From NCBI GenBank assembly GCA_035456465.1, contig DATIDD010000077.1, positions 78,279 to 142,278 of the forward strand: a stretch of 64,000 nt of DNA, written 5' to 3'. Under the pieces are notes generated by a model. That model was not told the DNA's origin. It searched no databases and saw only the letters and a program-made list of their open reading frames with translations. Origin of the DNA: DATHTC01 sp035456465 (GTDB lineage: Bacteria > Actinomycetota > Thermoleophilia > Gaiellales > Gaiellaceae). How positions within the stretch are numbered: position 1 is the first letter of the stretch; every line of letters starts with the position of its first letter. Of this stretch, positions 40,676 through 49,010 are shown one piece after another. The position numbers and the translations under genes are program-made.

Positions 40676-42073
40676 CTACCGCGCCGCGTGCGCGAGGAAC
40701 TCCAGCAGGTCGGCGCGGGTCAGCACGCCGACGGCACGGCCCGAGCGGGCGACGACGACGGCGTTCGTGCGCCCGGTGAGCGTCGCGAACACCTCGTCGA
40801 GCGACTGCGCCGCGTCCACGGCCGCGAGCGGGGGCTGCATCGCGGAGGCGACGTCCTCGTGGAGCGCGTCGGGGTTCTTGAACACGCGCTCGAGCAGGTC
40901 GCGGTCCTGCAGCGAGCCGATCACGTCGGTGAGCGACCGCGCGTCGCCGTCGCGGACGACCGGGAGCTGGGAGATCGAGTACTGCTGCATGAGGTCGATC
41001 GCCTCGCCGACCTTCTGGTGCGCGCCGATCGTGACGAGGTCGGGCACGTCGCGCTCCTCGGCGCGCTTGCTCCGGAGCACCTCCTCGACCGTCGGCGCCG
41101 GCGCGCGGCGCTCGACGAAGCCGTGCTCGAGCATCCAGTTGTCGTCGTAGAACTTCGACATGTACGAGCGCCCGGAGTCGGGGATCATCGTCAGGATCGT
41201 CGCGTCCGGGCCGAAGCGCCTCGCGATCTCGAGCGCCGCCCACACCGTGGTGCCGCCGGAGCCGCCGGCGAGGATTCCCTCCTCGTGCGCGAGGCGGCGG
41301 GCGGTCAGGAACGAGTCCCGGTCGGAGACGCGCACCCACTCGTCCACGACGTCGGGATCCATCGTCTCGGGCCACGTGTCCTTGCCGATGCCCTCGACGA
41401 GGTAGGGCTGCAGCTCGCTCTCGTCGCGCGCGGTGTAGACGGAGCCCTCGGGGTCGGCGCCGACGACGAGGATCTCGGGCTTGCGCTCCTTCAGGTAGCG
41501 ACCGACGCCGGAGATCGTCCCGCCCGTGCCGACCGAGATCACGATCGCGTCGATCTCGCCGCCGGTCTGCTCCCAGATCTCGGGCCCGGTGAGCCGGTAG
41601 TGCGCCTCGGGGTTGGCCCGGTTCGAGTACTGGTCGGGCTTGAAGCCGCCCGGAAGCTCCTCGGCGAGGCGTGACGACACCGAGTAGTAGGACTCCGGCG
41701 AGTCGTGGTCGACCGCCGTCGGCGTGATCACCACCTCCGCGCCGTACGCGCGGAGCATCGCGATCTTCTCCTGGCTCATCTTGTCGGGCATCACGAACAC
41801 GCAGTGGTAGCCCTTGAGCGCGGCCGCGATCGCGAGGCCGACGCCGGTGTTGCCGGAGGTCGGCTCGACGATCGTGCCCCCTGGCTGCAGCCGCCCGTCA
41901 CGCTCGGCGGCCTCGATCATCGCGAGCCCGATCCGGTCCTTCACCGAGCCGCCGGGATTCAGGTACTCGAGCTTCGCCAGCAGCCGGGGCGCCACGTCGC
42001 GCCCGATCCGGTCGAGGCGGACGATCGGGGTGTCGCCGACGAGGTCGAGGACGGTCGGATAGTCGCGCGGCAT
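40676..42073 (-). CDS. Cystathionine beta-synthase-like PLP enzyme with CBS pair
   Basis: This encodes 465 residues. The catalytic fold-II PLP domain (about 1-320) has P-G-G-S-V-K-D-R (Schiff-base Lys), T-S-G-N-T-G-V-G and G-T-G-G-T-I-S-G-V-G. A linker and two CBS domains (about 335-460) follow. The CBS pair is typical of cystathionine beta-synthase (serine + homocysteine to cystathionine) and may bind a regulatory adenosyl ligand, though O-acetylserine-dependent relatives exist. TAAGCT lies 10 nt before the ATG with no ribosome site, nearly leaderless. It pairs functionally with the gene at 38277. Confidence 0.92.
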   Translation of the reverse strand: MPRDYPTVLDLVGDTPIVRLDRIGRDVAPRLLAKLEYLNPGGSVKDRIGLAMIEAAERDGRLQPGGTIVEPTSGNTGVGLAIAAALKGYHCVFVMPDKMSQEKIAMLRAYGAEVVITPTAVDHDSPESYYSVSSRLAEELPGGFKPDQYSNRANPEAHYRLTGPEIWEQTGGEIDAIVISVGTGGTISGVGRYLKERKPEILVVGADPEGSVYTARDESELQPYLVEGIGKDTWPETMDPDVVDEWVRVSDRDSFLTARRLAHEEGILAGGSGGTTVWAALEIARRFGPDATILTMIPDSGRSYMSKFYDDNWMLEHGFVERRAPAPTVEEVLRSKRAEERDVPDLVTIGAHQKVGEAIDLMQQYSISQLPVVRDGDARSLTDVIGSLQDRDLLERVFKNPDALHEDVASAMQPPLAAVDAAQSLDEVFATLTGRTNAVVVARSGRAVGVLTRADLLEFLAHAAR

Positions 42074-42145
42074 CGCGCGGCGAAGCTTAGTGATCCATCC
42101 GCCGTCGCCCGATCCCGCGCGAGCCCCCGACCGGCGCGCCCGATG

Positions 42146-43665
<1,520 letters not shown>

Positions 43666-43678
<13 letters not shown>

Positions 43679-44199
43679 AGCTCACCCACGACCTTCGGCA
43701 GCAGCCGGTGCTCGACGGCGTGGATCCGCTCCTCGAGCGTCTCCCGCGGCTCGACGGGCACGGGCTCCTGGACGAGGATCGGCCCGGAGTCGAGCCCGTC
43801 GTCGACGACGTGGACGGTGACGCCGGTCGTGGCGACGCCCGCCTCGATCGCCTGCTCGACGGCGTGCAGGCCGGGGAAGGCCGGGAGCAGCGAGGGGTGG
43901 ACGTTCACGGTCCGCTCCGGGAAGCGATCGAGGAACGGCGCAGTCAGCAGGTGCATGTACCCGGCGAGGACCACGAGGTCGACGCCGTGCTCCTCCAGCC
44001 AGGTTGCCATGGCGAGGTCGCGCTCGGCGCGGTCGGCGTGGCAGTCGAGCGAGAACGTCGCCGTCGGGATCCCGGCCTCGCGCGCGCGCTGGAGCGCGTA
44101 CGCGTCGCGGCGGTTCGACGCGACCGCCGCGATCGGCAGGCCGGCGTCGACGAGCGCCTGCAGGTTCGTCCCGGAGCCGCTGACGAGCACGCCGATCAC
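43666..44199 (-). CDS. purN: Phosphoribosylglycinamide formyltransferase
   Basis: This encodes 177 residues. L-V-S-G-S-G-T-N-L-Q-A near the start binds phosphate; the catalytic region shows N-V-H-P-S-L-L-P-A-F-P-G and the Asp of H-V-V-D-D-G-L-D-S-G-P-I. It formylates GAR with 10-formyl-THF. GTG at 44199 overlaps the purM stop (GTGA) and the gene runs 13 bp into purH. Slightly shorter than E. coli PurN (212) at the C-terminus. Confidence 0.96.
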
Positions 44200-45128
44200 G
44201 CCGCCGCGAGCTCCCCGATCACGGTCGCGCCGGCCTCGCGGGCGCGGGCCTCGTCCGCCGGCGGCACCACGGCGCACATCCCGATCCCGCAGTTGAACAC
44301 GCGGCGCAGCTCGTCCTCCTCGACGCCCTGCACCGCGAGCCACGCGTAGACCGGCGGCCGCTCCCAGGCGCCCCAGTCGATCCGCGCCGTGACGTGCGGC
44401 GGGAGCACCCGCGGCAGGTTGCCGGGGATGCCGCCGCCGGTCACGTGCGCGAGCGCACGGACGTCGGCCCGCGCCCGCAGCGTGCGGATCTCTTCGAGGT
44501 ACAGCCTCGTCGGCGCGAGCAGGAGCTCGGCGTCGAAGTCGTCCTCGCCGACGAGCCGTCGCACGAGCGTGAAGCCGTTGGCGTGCAGGCCGGCCGACGG
44601 AAACCCGACGACGAGATCGCCCGGCGTGCACCGCGAGCCGTCGACGACGCGCTCGCGCTCGACGATCCCGACGCACGTGCCGGCGAAGTCGAGCTCCTCG
44701 TCCCGGTAGATGCCGGGGAGCTCCGCGGTCTCGCCGCCGATGAGCGCGCAGCCGGCCGCGCGGCAGACCTCGGCGGCGCCCTCGACGAGCTCCGCCACCT
44801 GCTCGAGCTCGATCCGGCTCGCCGCGACGTAGTCGAGCAGGAACAGCGGCTCGGCGCCCGTGGTCAGGACGTCGTTGATGCAGTGCGCGGCGAGGTCCGC
44901 GCCGCACCACCGCAGGCGGCCGGCGCGCCGGGCGAGCACGAGCTTCGAGCCGACGCCGTCGGTGGAGGCGGCGAGCAGGCGCCGGTCGTCGAGCGGGTGG
45001 AGCCCCGCGAACGCGCCGAAGCCGGTCGCGCCCGTCGACTCGACCGCGGCGCGCAGCCGGTCGACGACCGACTCGGCGACCGCCAGCGAGACCCCGGCTG
45101 CCTCGTACGTGAGGCGCTCCTCCGTCAC
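44196..45128 (-). CDS. purM: Phosphoribosylformylglycinamidine cyclo-ligase
   Basis: This encodes 310 residues. Key motifs: S-T-D-G-V-G-S-K, C-I-N-D-V-L-T-T-G-A, G-G-E-T-A-E-L-P-G-I-Y and H-V-T-G-G-G-I-P-G-N-L-P-R-V. It makes AIR from FGAM using ATP. The N-terminal region is shorter than in E. coli but T-Y-E-A-A-G-V remains. GTG at 45128 lies 6 nt after TAGACT; there is no ribosome site, so the operon mRNA starts leaderless. Confidence 0.97.
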   Translation of the reverse strand: MTEERLTYEAAGVSLAVAESVVDRLRAAVESTGATGFGAFAGLHPLDDRRLLAASTDGVGSKLVLARRAGRLRWCGADLAAHCINDVLTTGAEPLFLLDYVAASRIELEQVAELVEGAAEVCRAAGCALIGGETAELPGIYRDEELDFAGTCVGIVERERVVDGSRCTPGDLVVGFPSAGLHANGFTLVRRLVGEDDFDAELLLAPTRLYLEEIRTLRARADVRALAHVTGGGIPGNLPRVLPPHVTARIDWGAWERPPVYAWLAVQGVEEDELRRVFNCGIGMCAVVPPADEARAREAGATVIGELAAA

Positions 45129-45134
45129 GGCCCG

Positions 45135-45140
45135 AGTCTA
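45135..45140 (-). promoter_or_regulatory. purM -10 element (TAGACT)
   Basis: TAGACT on the minus strand, 6 nt before the purM GTG. The first three bases (TAG) are also the stop codon of the decayed GNAT gene at 45138. The sequence from TAGACT to the start is almost the same as at purL and at the histidine kinase at 2801. Confidence 0.7.
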
Positions 45141-45486
45141 GTGCGGCGCTCCGACGTCGAGCCGGCGCCGGAGCCGCACCTCGTCGGCGCCGTGCGGGCT
45201 CCGGCGCAGCGTCCCGTCCGGGCGCAGCCCCGCGCGTGCGTAGAACCGGGCCGCGCGGTCGTTGCCGACGAAGTGCCAGACGACGAGCGTGTCGCAGCCG
45301 CGCGCGGCGAGGTCGTCGGCGGCGTGCCGGAGCAGTGCGTGGCCGAGGCCGGTGCCGATGCGGTCGGGATCGACGTAGAGGCCGTGCACCTCTCCGCGCG
45401 CACCTTGAGGCGGCGATCTCGGCGGCGTCGTCGGGTCGCGCGGCGCGGATCTCCAGCGGGCGAACGACGCCGGCGCGGACGCGCAT
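45138..45486 (-). pseudogene. GNAT acetyltransferase with internal deletion
   Basis: The ATG at 45486 starts L-E-I-R-A-A-R-P-D-D-A-A-E-I-A-A, a normal GNAT beginning. Directly after it the frame fails, and in another frame the C-terminal half begins: G-E-V-H-G-L-Y-V-D-P, then the acetyl-CoA loop G-T-G-L-G-H-A-L-L and N-D-R-A-A-R-F-Y-A-R-A-G-L. About 70-80 residues from the middle are missing, with a frameshift at the junction near 45412. The gene is therefore non-functional, while its end still carries the purM -10. Confidence 0.75.
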
Positions 45487-45526
45487 CGGTGTCGGGCCAA
45501 CGTGCCGCTCGCGCACCGAGCGCCGG

Positions 45527-46138
45527 CTAGAGGAACTGCTCCGCGAAGAGCTCGGGCCGTCCCTGCGGGCCGCCGGGGACGAATCGCACCACCGTCTCTC
45601 CCAGCAACACGGCGCTCCCCTCGCGCTGGAGGTCGAGCAGGTCCGCCAGGACCCGCGCCTTGTCCTCCGGCTCGTCGGCCCGAAGCTGCAGCTCGCCGAG
45701 CCGCAGCTCGTCGCTGTCCTCCAGGAGCTCCTCGATCCACTCGCGCGGCGGATGGAGCTCGAGGCGGTAGCCGGCGCCGGTCGAGACGAACGTCCGCCGC
45801 CCGCCGTGCTCCTGGACGCGCAGGTCGCGCTCGGCGGCGCGCGCCATCGCCGCCTCGAACTCGTCGTCGTCGAGGGCGACGCCGATGTGGTCGACGCGCG
45901 GGAGCGGCCACTGCCCCGGCTGCACGACGACGTTGACCGCGCCGCGCTCCAGCTCCGAGAGCCGCAGCTTGAACCCACGCCGGTCGAGCTCCTCCCACGA
46001 CACGCCGGACTCGAACGACGTCTGCTCGTCGCCGATCCGTCCGTAGCGCGCGACGAGCTCGAAGCCGAGCTTCCCCACGTACCGCGCCTCGACGTCGCGC
46101 ACGCGGCTGGTCACGAGGTGGTAGTGGAACACGAACAC
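45527..46138 (-). CDS. VOC (glyoxalase/dioxygenase-fold) family protein
   Basis: This encodes 203 residues. Paired beta-alpha-beta-beta-beta units are suggested by Y-H-L-V-T-S-R-V at the start, R-V-D-H-I-G-V-A-L-D-D-D near the middle and Y-R-L-E-L-H-P. A His and a Glu in equivalent positions could bind a metal. It is larger than single-domain VOC proteins; the C-terminal third (W-I-E-E-L-L-E-D-S-D-E) is helical. The start codon is GTG at 46138 (or an in-frame GTG 6 nt later); TAGCCT lies 10 nt upstream. Confidence 0.75.
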   Translation of the reverse strand: MFVFHYHLVTSRVRDVEARYVGKLGFELVARYGRIGDEQTSFESGVSWEELDRRGFKLRLSELERGAVNVVVQPGQWPLPRVDHIGVALDDDEFEAAMARAAERDLRVQEHGGRRTFVSTGAGYRLELHPPREWIEELLEDSDELRLGELQLRADEPEDKARVLADLLDLQREGSAVLLGETVVRFVPGGPQGRPELFAEQFL

Positions 46139-46151
46139 GGCCGCGGCGAGG

Positions 46152-46397
46152 CTAGCGGACGGCCCGCAGCCCCGTGATGCGGGCGCCGCCGTCGTCGTCG
46201 AGGACGACGTCGGCCAGCAACGGCCCGGCCCGCTCGAGACGCGGCGCCTCGCCCTCGTCGACGAAGAACCGCTCGATCCCGAAGCTCAGCCCGGAATCGG
46301 TCACGCGGCCGCGCATGACCGTGCCGCCGGGCTTCGAGCGCGTGGGCGGCCCGGCCGCGACCCAGGGCTCGCCCGCGTCGAGCGCCGTGATCTTCAC
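46152..46397 (-). CDS. Small protein of unknown function under a near-consensus promoter
   Basis: This encodes 81 residues from GTG; mostly beta, with G-E-P-W-V-A-A-G, G-T-V-M-R-G-R-V-T-D-S-G-L and a charged C-terminal half (L-L-A-D-V-V-L-D-D-D-G-G). No family is recognised. A perfect TATAAT lies 6 nt before the GTG and TTGTCA 16 nt further up, by far the closest match to consensus in the window; the protein is likely abundant or strongly induced. Translation would be leaderless. Confidence 0.65.
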   Translation of the reverse strand: MKITALDAGEPWVAAGPPTRSKPGGTVMRGRVTDSGLSFGIERFFVDEGEAPRLERAGPLLADVVLDDDGGARITGLRAVR

Positions 46398-46403
46398 ACT
46401 GAT

Positions 46404-46442
46404 ATTATAGCCGTTGTGCTATGGATGACAAGGCGCTACGCT
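46404..46442. promoter_or_regulatory. Divergent overlapping promoters (TATAAT minus, TACGCT plus)
   Basis: On the minus strand, TATAAT (46404-46409) precedes the GTG at 46397 by 6 nt, with TTGTCA 16 nt upstream. On the plus strand, TTGTGC (46414-46419) and TACGCT (46437-46442) are 17 nt apart and precede the ctaG-like GTG at 46450 by 7 nt. The two promoters overlap between 46404 and 46442, so they probably compete. Confidence 0.75.
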
Positions 46443-46449
46443 CGCGCCG

Positions 46450-47286
46450 GTGCTCGACCTCCTGCTCCAGCTCGCACCGCTCGTGCTGCTCGGGTTCCTC
46501 TACTTCCGGCGGGCGCGCCGCCTGGGGCGTCGCGGGGCGCCGGTTCCCGCGGCCCGGCAGTGGAGCTTCGGCCTCGGCCTCGCGCTCCTGCTGTTCGCCG
46601 TGTCGCCGCCGCTCGAGCGGCTGGCGGAGGAGCGGCTGTTCTCCGCGCACATGCTCCAGCACGTCGTCCTCGGCGACCTCGCCGCGCTCGCCCTCGTGCT
46701 CGGCCTGACGGGGCCGCTGCTCCGGCCGGTGCTCGCGCTCCCGCCGGTCGAGCGCCTCCGCGGCCTGGCCCATCCGGCCGTCGCGCTGCCGCTCTGGGCG
46801 GCGAACCTGTACCTCTGGCACCTGCCTGCGCTGTACGAGGCGGCACTCGCCAACGGCGCCGTGCACGCGCTCGAGCACGCGTGCTTCCTCGGCTTCGGGA
46901 TGCTGATGTGGGCCCCGGTCGTCGAGGTGCTCCCCGGCCCGGCGTGGTTCGGGACGGGCTGGAAGCTCGGCTACGTCGTGGTCGTCCGCCTCGTCGAGAC
47001 GGTGCTCGGCAATGTCTTCTTCTGGGCTGGCGAGCCCGTCTACGACACGTACGCGCGCGCCGAGCGGACGTGGGGGATCTCGGCGCTCGCCGACCAGGGC
47101 ATCGCGGGCGGGATCATGATGGTCGAGGGCTCGCTCGTGACGATCGGCGCGCTCGCGTGGCTGTTCCTGAAGCTCGCGCAGGAGGGCGAGCTCCGGCAGG
47201 AGCTGCTCGAGCGCGGGCTCGACCGCCGCGCCGTCGAACGTGCCGTCCGCTACGGCCGCGGGCAGGAGTTGTCCGAGGGCCGCTGA
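46450..47286 (+). CDS. CtaG-like cytochrome c oxidase assembly membrane protein
   Basis: This encodes 278 residues with about seven hydrophobic helices. The Caa3_CtaG family pattern is visible in F-S-A-H-M-L-Q-H-V-V-L, W-H-L-P-A-L-Y-E-A-A and H-A-L-E-H-A-C-F-L, and G-G-I-M-M-V-E-G-S. Such proteins help copper delivery or assembly of haem-copper oxidases. No oxidase subunits occur in the window, but the copper-related genes at 51-54 kb are on the same contig. GTG at 46450 follows TACGCT by 7 nt (leaderless). Confidence 0.9.
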   Translation: MLDLLLQLAPLVLLGFLYFRRARRLGRRGAPVPAARQWSFGLGLALLLFAVSPPLERLAEERLFSAHMLQHVVLGDLAALALVLGLTGPLLRPVLALPPVERLRGLAHPAVALPLWAANLYLWHLPALYEAALANGAVHALEHACFLGFGMLMWAPVVEVLPGPAWFGTGWKLGYVVVVRLVETVLGNVFFWAGEPVYDTYARAERTWGISALADQGIAGGIMMVEGSLVTIGALAWLFLKLAQEGELRQELLERGLDRRAVERAVRYGRGQELSEGR

Positions 47287-47323
47287 ACGCTGTCCGGCGC
47301 CCACGACCGCTAAGGAGGAGCCC

Positions 47324-47590
47324 ATGTCCGAGACACCCCCGGAGCAGCCCGCGCCGACCGCGCCGCAGCCCGCAGGCGAGCGGGACTGGCGTCCGCCGAT
47401 CGGGATGGGCTTCGTGCCCGGCAACGCGGAGCTCATAGTCTGGGTCCTGGCGCTGCTGGTGGCGATGCTCGTCACCTGGATCGACGACGCGCTCGGCAGC
47501 GGCGACTGGCTGCAGTTCTTCCTCTGGACGACGGCGGCCTACCTGATCAGCCGCGGCGTCGCCAAGGCCTCGCGGGTCTACGAGATGTAG
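47324..47590 (+). CDS. Small membrane protein downstream of ctaG
   Basis: This encodes 88 residues: a Pro/Glu-rich N-terminus (about 1-33), one membrane helix (L-I-V-W-V-L-A-L-L-V-A-M-L-V, about 38-51) and a second, weaker hydrophobic stretch near 63-80. AAGGAGGAG just before the ATG is the best ribosome site in the region. Likely co-transcribed with the CtaG-like gene 37 bp upstream; function unknown, possibly oxidase-related. Confidence 0.65.
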   Translation: MSETPPEQPAPTAPQPAGERDWRPPIGMGFVPGNAELIVWVLALLVAMLVTWIDDALGSGDWLQFFLWTTAAYLISRGVAKASRVYEM

Positions 47591-47593
47591 CGG

Positions 47594-47620
47594 CGCGGGG
47601 GAGTCGGCCGCTCCCCCGCG
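47594..47620. terminator. Bidirectional terminator hairpin
   Basis: CGCGGGGGAG (47594-47603) pairs perfectly with CTCCCCCGCG (47611-47620) around a 7-nt loop, exactly between the convergent stops of the small membrane gene and purF. Confidence 0.8.
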
Positions 47621-47627
47621 ACCTCGC

Positions 47628-49010
47628 TCACGTCCGGCTCGACGCGCCCTCGAAGCGCAGCTTCCCGAGCTCCACCGGCACGGGCGTCGGGTACTCGCGG
47701 GTCAGGCAGGCCCGGCACAGGGCCTCAGCCGGACGACGGGTCGCCGCCTGCAGGCCCTCGAGCGAGAGGTAGGCGAGCGAGGTCGCGCCGATGTGCTCGC
47801 GCACCCCGTCGACCGTGCGCGACGAGGCGACGAGCTCCGCCGGGTCGGCCAGGTCGATCCCGTAGAAGCACTGCCCGACGACGGGCGGCGACGACACGCG
47901 CACGTGCACCTCGGCCGCGCCGGCGTCGAACAGCATCGCCACGAGCTGCCGCGTCGTGTTGCCGCGCACGATCGAGTCGTCGACGATCACGAGGCGCTTG
48001 CCCGTCAGCTCCGCCAGCGGGTTGAACTTCAGGTGCACGCCGAGCTCGCGCATCGCCTGGTCCGGCTGGATGAACGTGCGGCCGACGTAGCGGTTCTTGA
48101 TCAGGCCCTCCGAGAACGGGATCCCGCTCGCGCGCGCGAACCCGATCGCCGCGGGCGTGCCCGAGTCCGGGATGGGGAGGACGAGGTCGGCTGCGACCGG
48201 CGCCTCGGCCGCCAGCCGCTCTCCCATCCGGATGCGGGCGCCGTGCACCTCGACCTCCGACAGCCGCGAGTCGGGCCGTGCGAGGTAGAAGAACTCGAAG
48301 ATGCAGAGGGCGCCGCGGGCGGCCGGCTCGACGGCCTGCAGCGACCGCAGGTCGCCGTCCGCGCCGACGACCACGACCTCGCCGGGACGCACCTCGCGCT
48401 CGTAGGCGGCGCCGAGGAGGTCGAGGGCGCAGGTCTCGGAGGCGACGACCCAGTCGCCGTCGCCGAGGCGCCCCAGGCAGAGCGGGCGGAACCCGTACGG
48501 GTCGCGGAACGCGGCGAGCTCGCCGCCGGTGAGCGCGACGCAGGAGTAGGCGCCCTCGAGCCGCGCCATCGCCGCTCCGATCGCCTCCTCCAGCGGCCCC
48601 TCGTGCTGCGCGACGAGCGCCGCGATCGCCTCGCTGTCGGAGCTCGACTTGAGCGGGATCCCCAGCTCCTCGCGCAGGCGCGCCGCGTTGACGAGGTTGC
48701 CGTTGTGGCCCAGGGCGATCGTGCGCGCGCGGCCGTGGTGGACGAGCGGCTGCGCGTTCGCCCAGCGGTTGCCGCCGGTCGTCGAGTAGCGCACGTGACC
48801 GATCGCGAGCTGGCCGTGGAGGCCGCGGAGCGTCTGCTCCGTGAACGCCTGCGTGACGAGGCCGAGCTCGCGCAGCACGGTCAGACGGCCGTGGTCGGAG
48901 ACGGCGATGCCGGCCGACTCCTGGCCGCGATGCTGCAGCGCGAAGAGGCCGAAGTACGCGAGCCGCGCCACGTCGCGGCCCTCCGAGCGGATGCCGACGA
49001 CGCCGCACAT
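47628..49010 (-). CDS. purF: Amidophosphoribosyltransferase
   Basis: This encodes 460 residues. M-C-G-V-V-G-I at the N-terminus supplies the catalytic Cys after Met removal, with no propeptide. Other motifs: G-L-F-A-L-Q-H-R-G-Q-E-S, Y-S-T-T-G, H-N-G-N-L-V-N, and the PRTase site V-I-V-D-D-S-I-V-R-G-N-T-T. It commits PRPP to purine synthesis using glutamine. The ATG shares a base with the purL stop (TGATG), so purL-purF form an operon. Confidence 0.97.
   Translation of the reverse strand: MCGVVGIRSEGRDVARLAYFGLFALQHRGQESAGIAVSDHGRLTVLRELGLVTQAFTEQTLRGLHGQLAIGHVRYSTTGGNRWANAQPLVHHGRARTIALGHNGNLVNAARLREELGIPLKSSSDSEAIAALVAQHEGPLEEAIGAAMARLEGAYSCVALTGGELAAFRDPYGFRPLCLGRLGDGDWVVASETCALDLLGAAYEREVRPGEVVVVGADGDLRSLQAVEPAARGALCIFEFFYLARPDSRLSEVEVHGARIRMGERLAAEAPVAADLVLPIPDSGTPAAIGFARASGIPFSEGLIKNRYVGRTFIQPDQAMRELGVHLKFNPLAELTGKRLVIVDDSIVRGNTTRQLVAMLFDAGAAEVHVRVSSPPVVGQCFYGIDLADPAELVASSRTVDGVREHIGATSLAYLSLEGLQAATRRPAEALCRACLTREYPTPVPVELGKLRFEGASSRT

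Noticed and set aside
38277..42073. Transsulfuration genes as one operon
   Set aside because: They are separated by two plus-strand genes and each has its own -10 element, so they are functionally but not transcriptionally linked.
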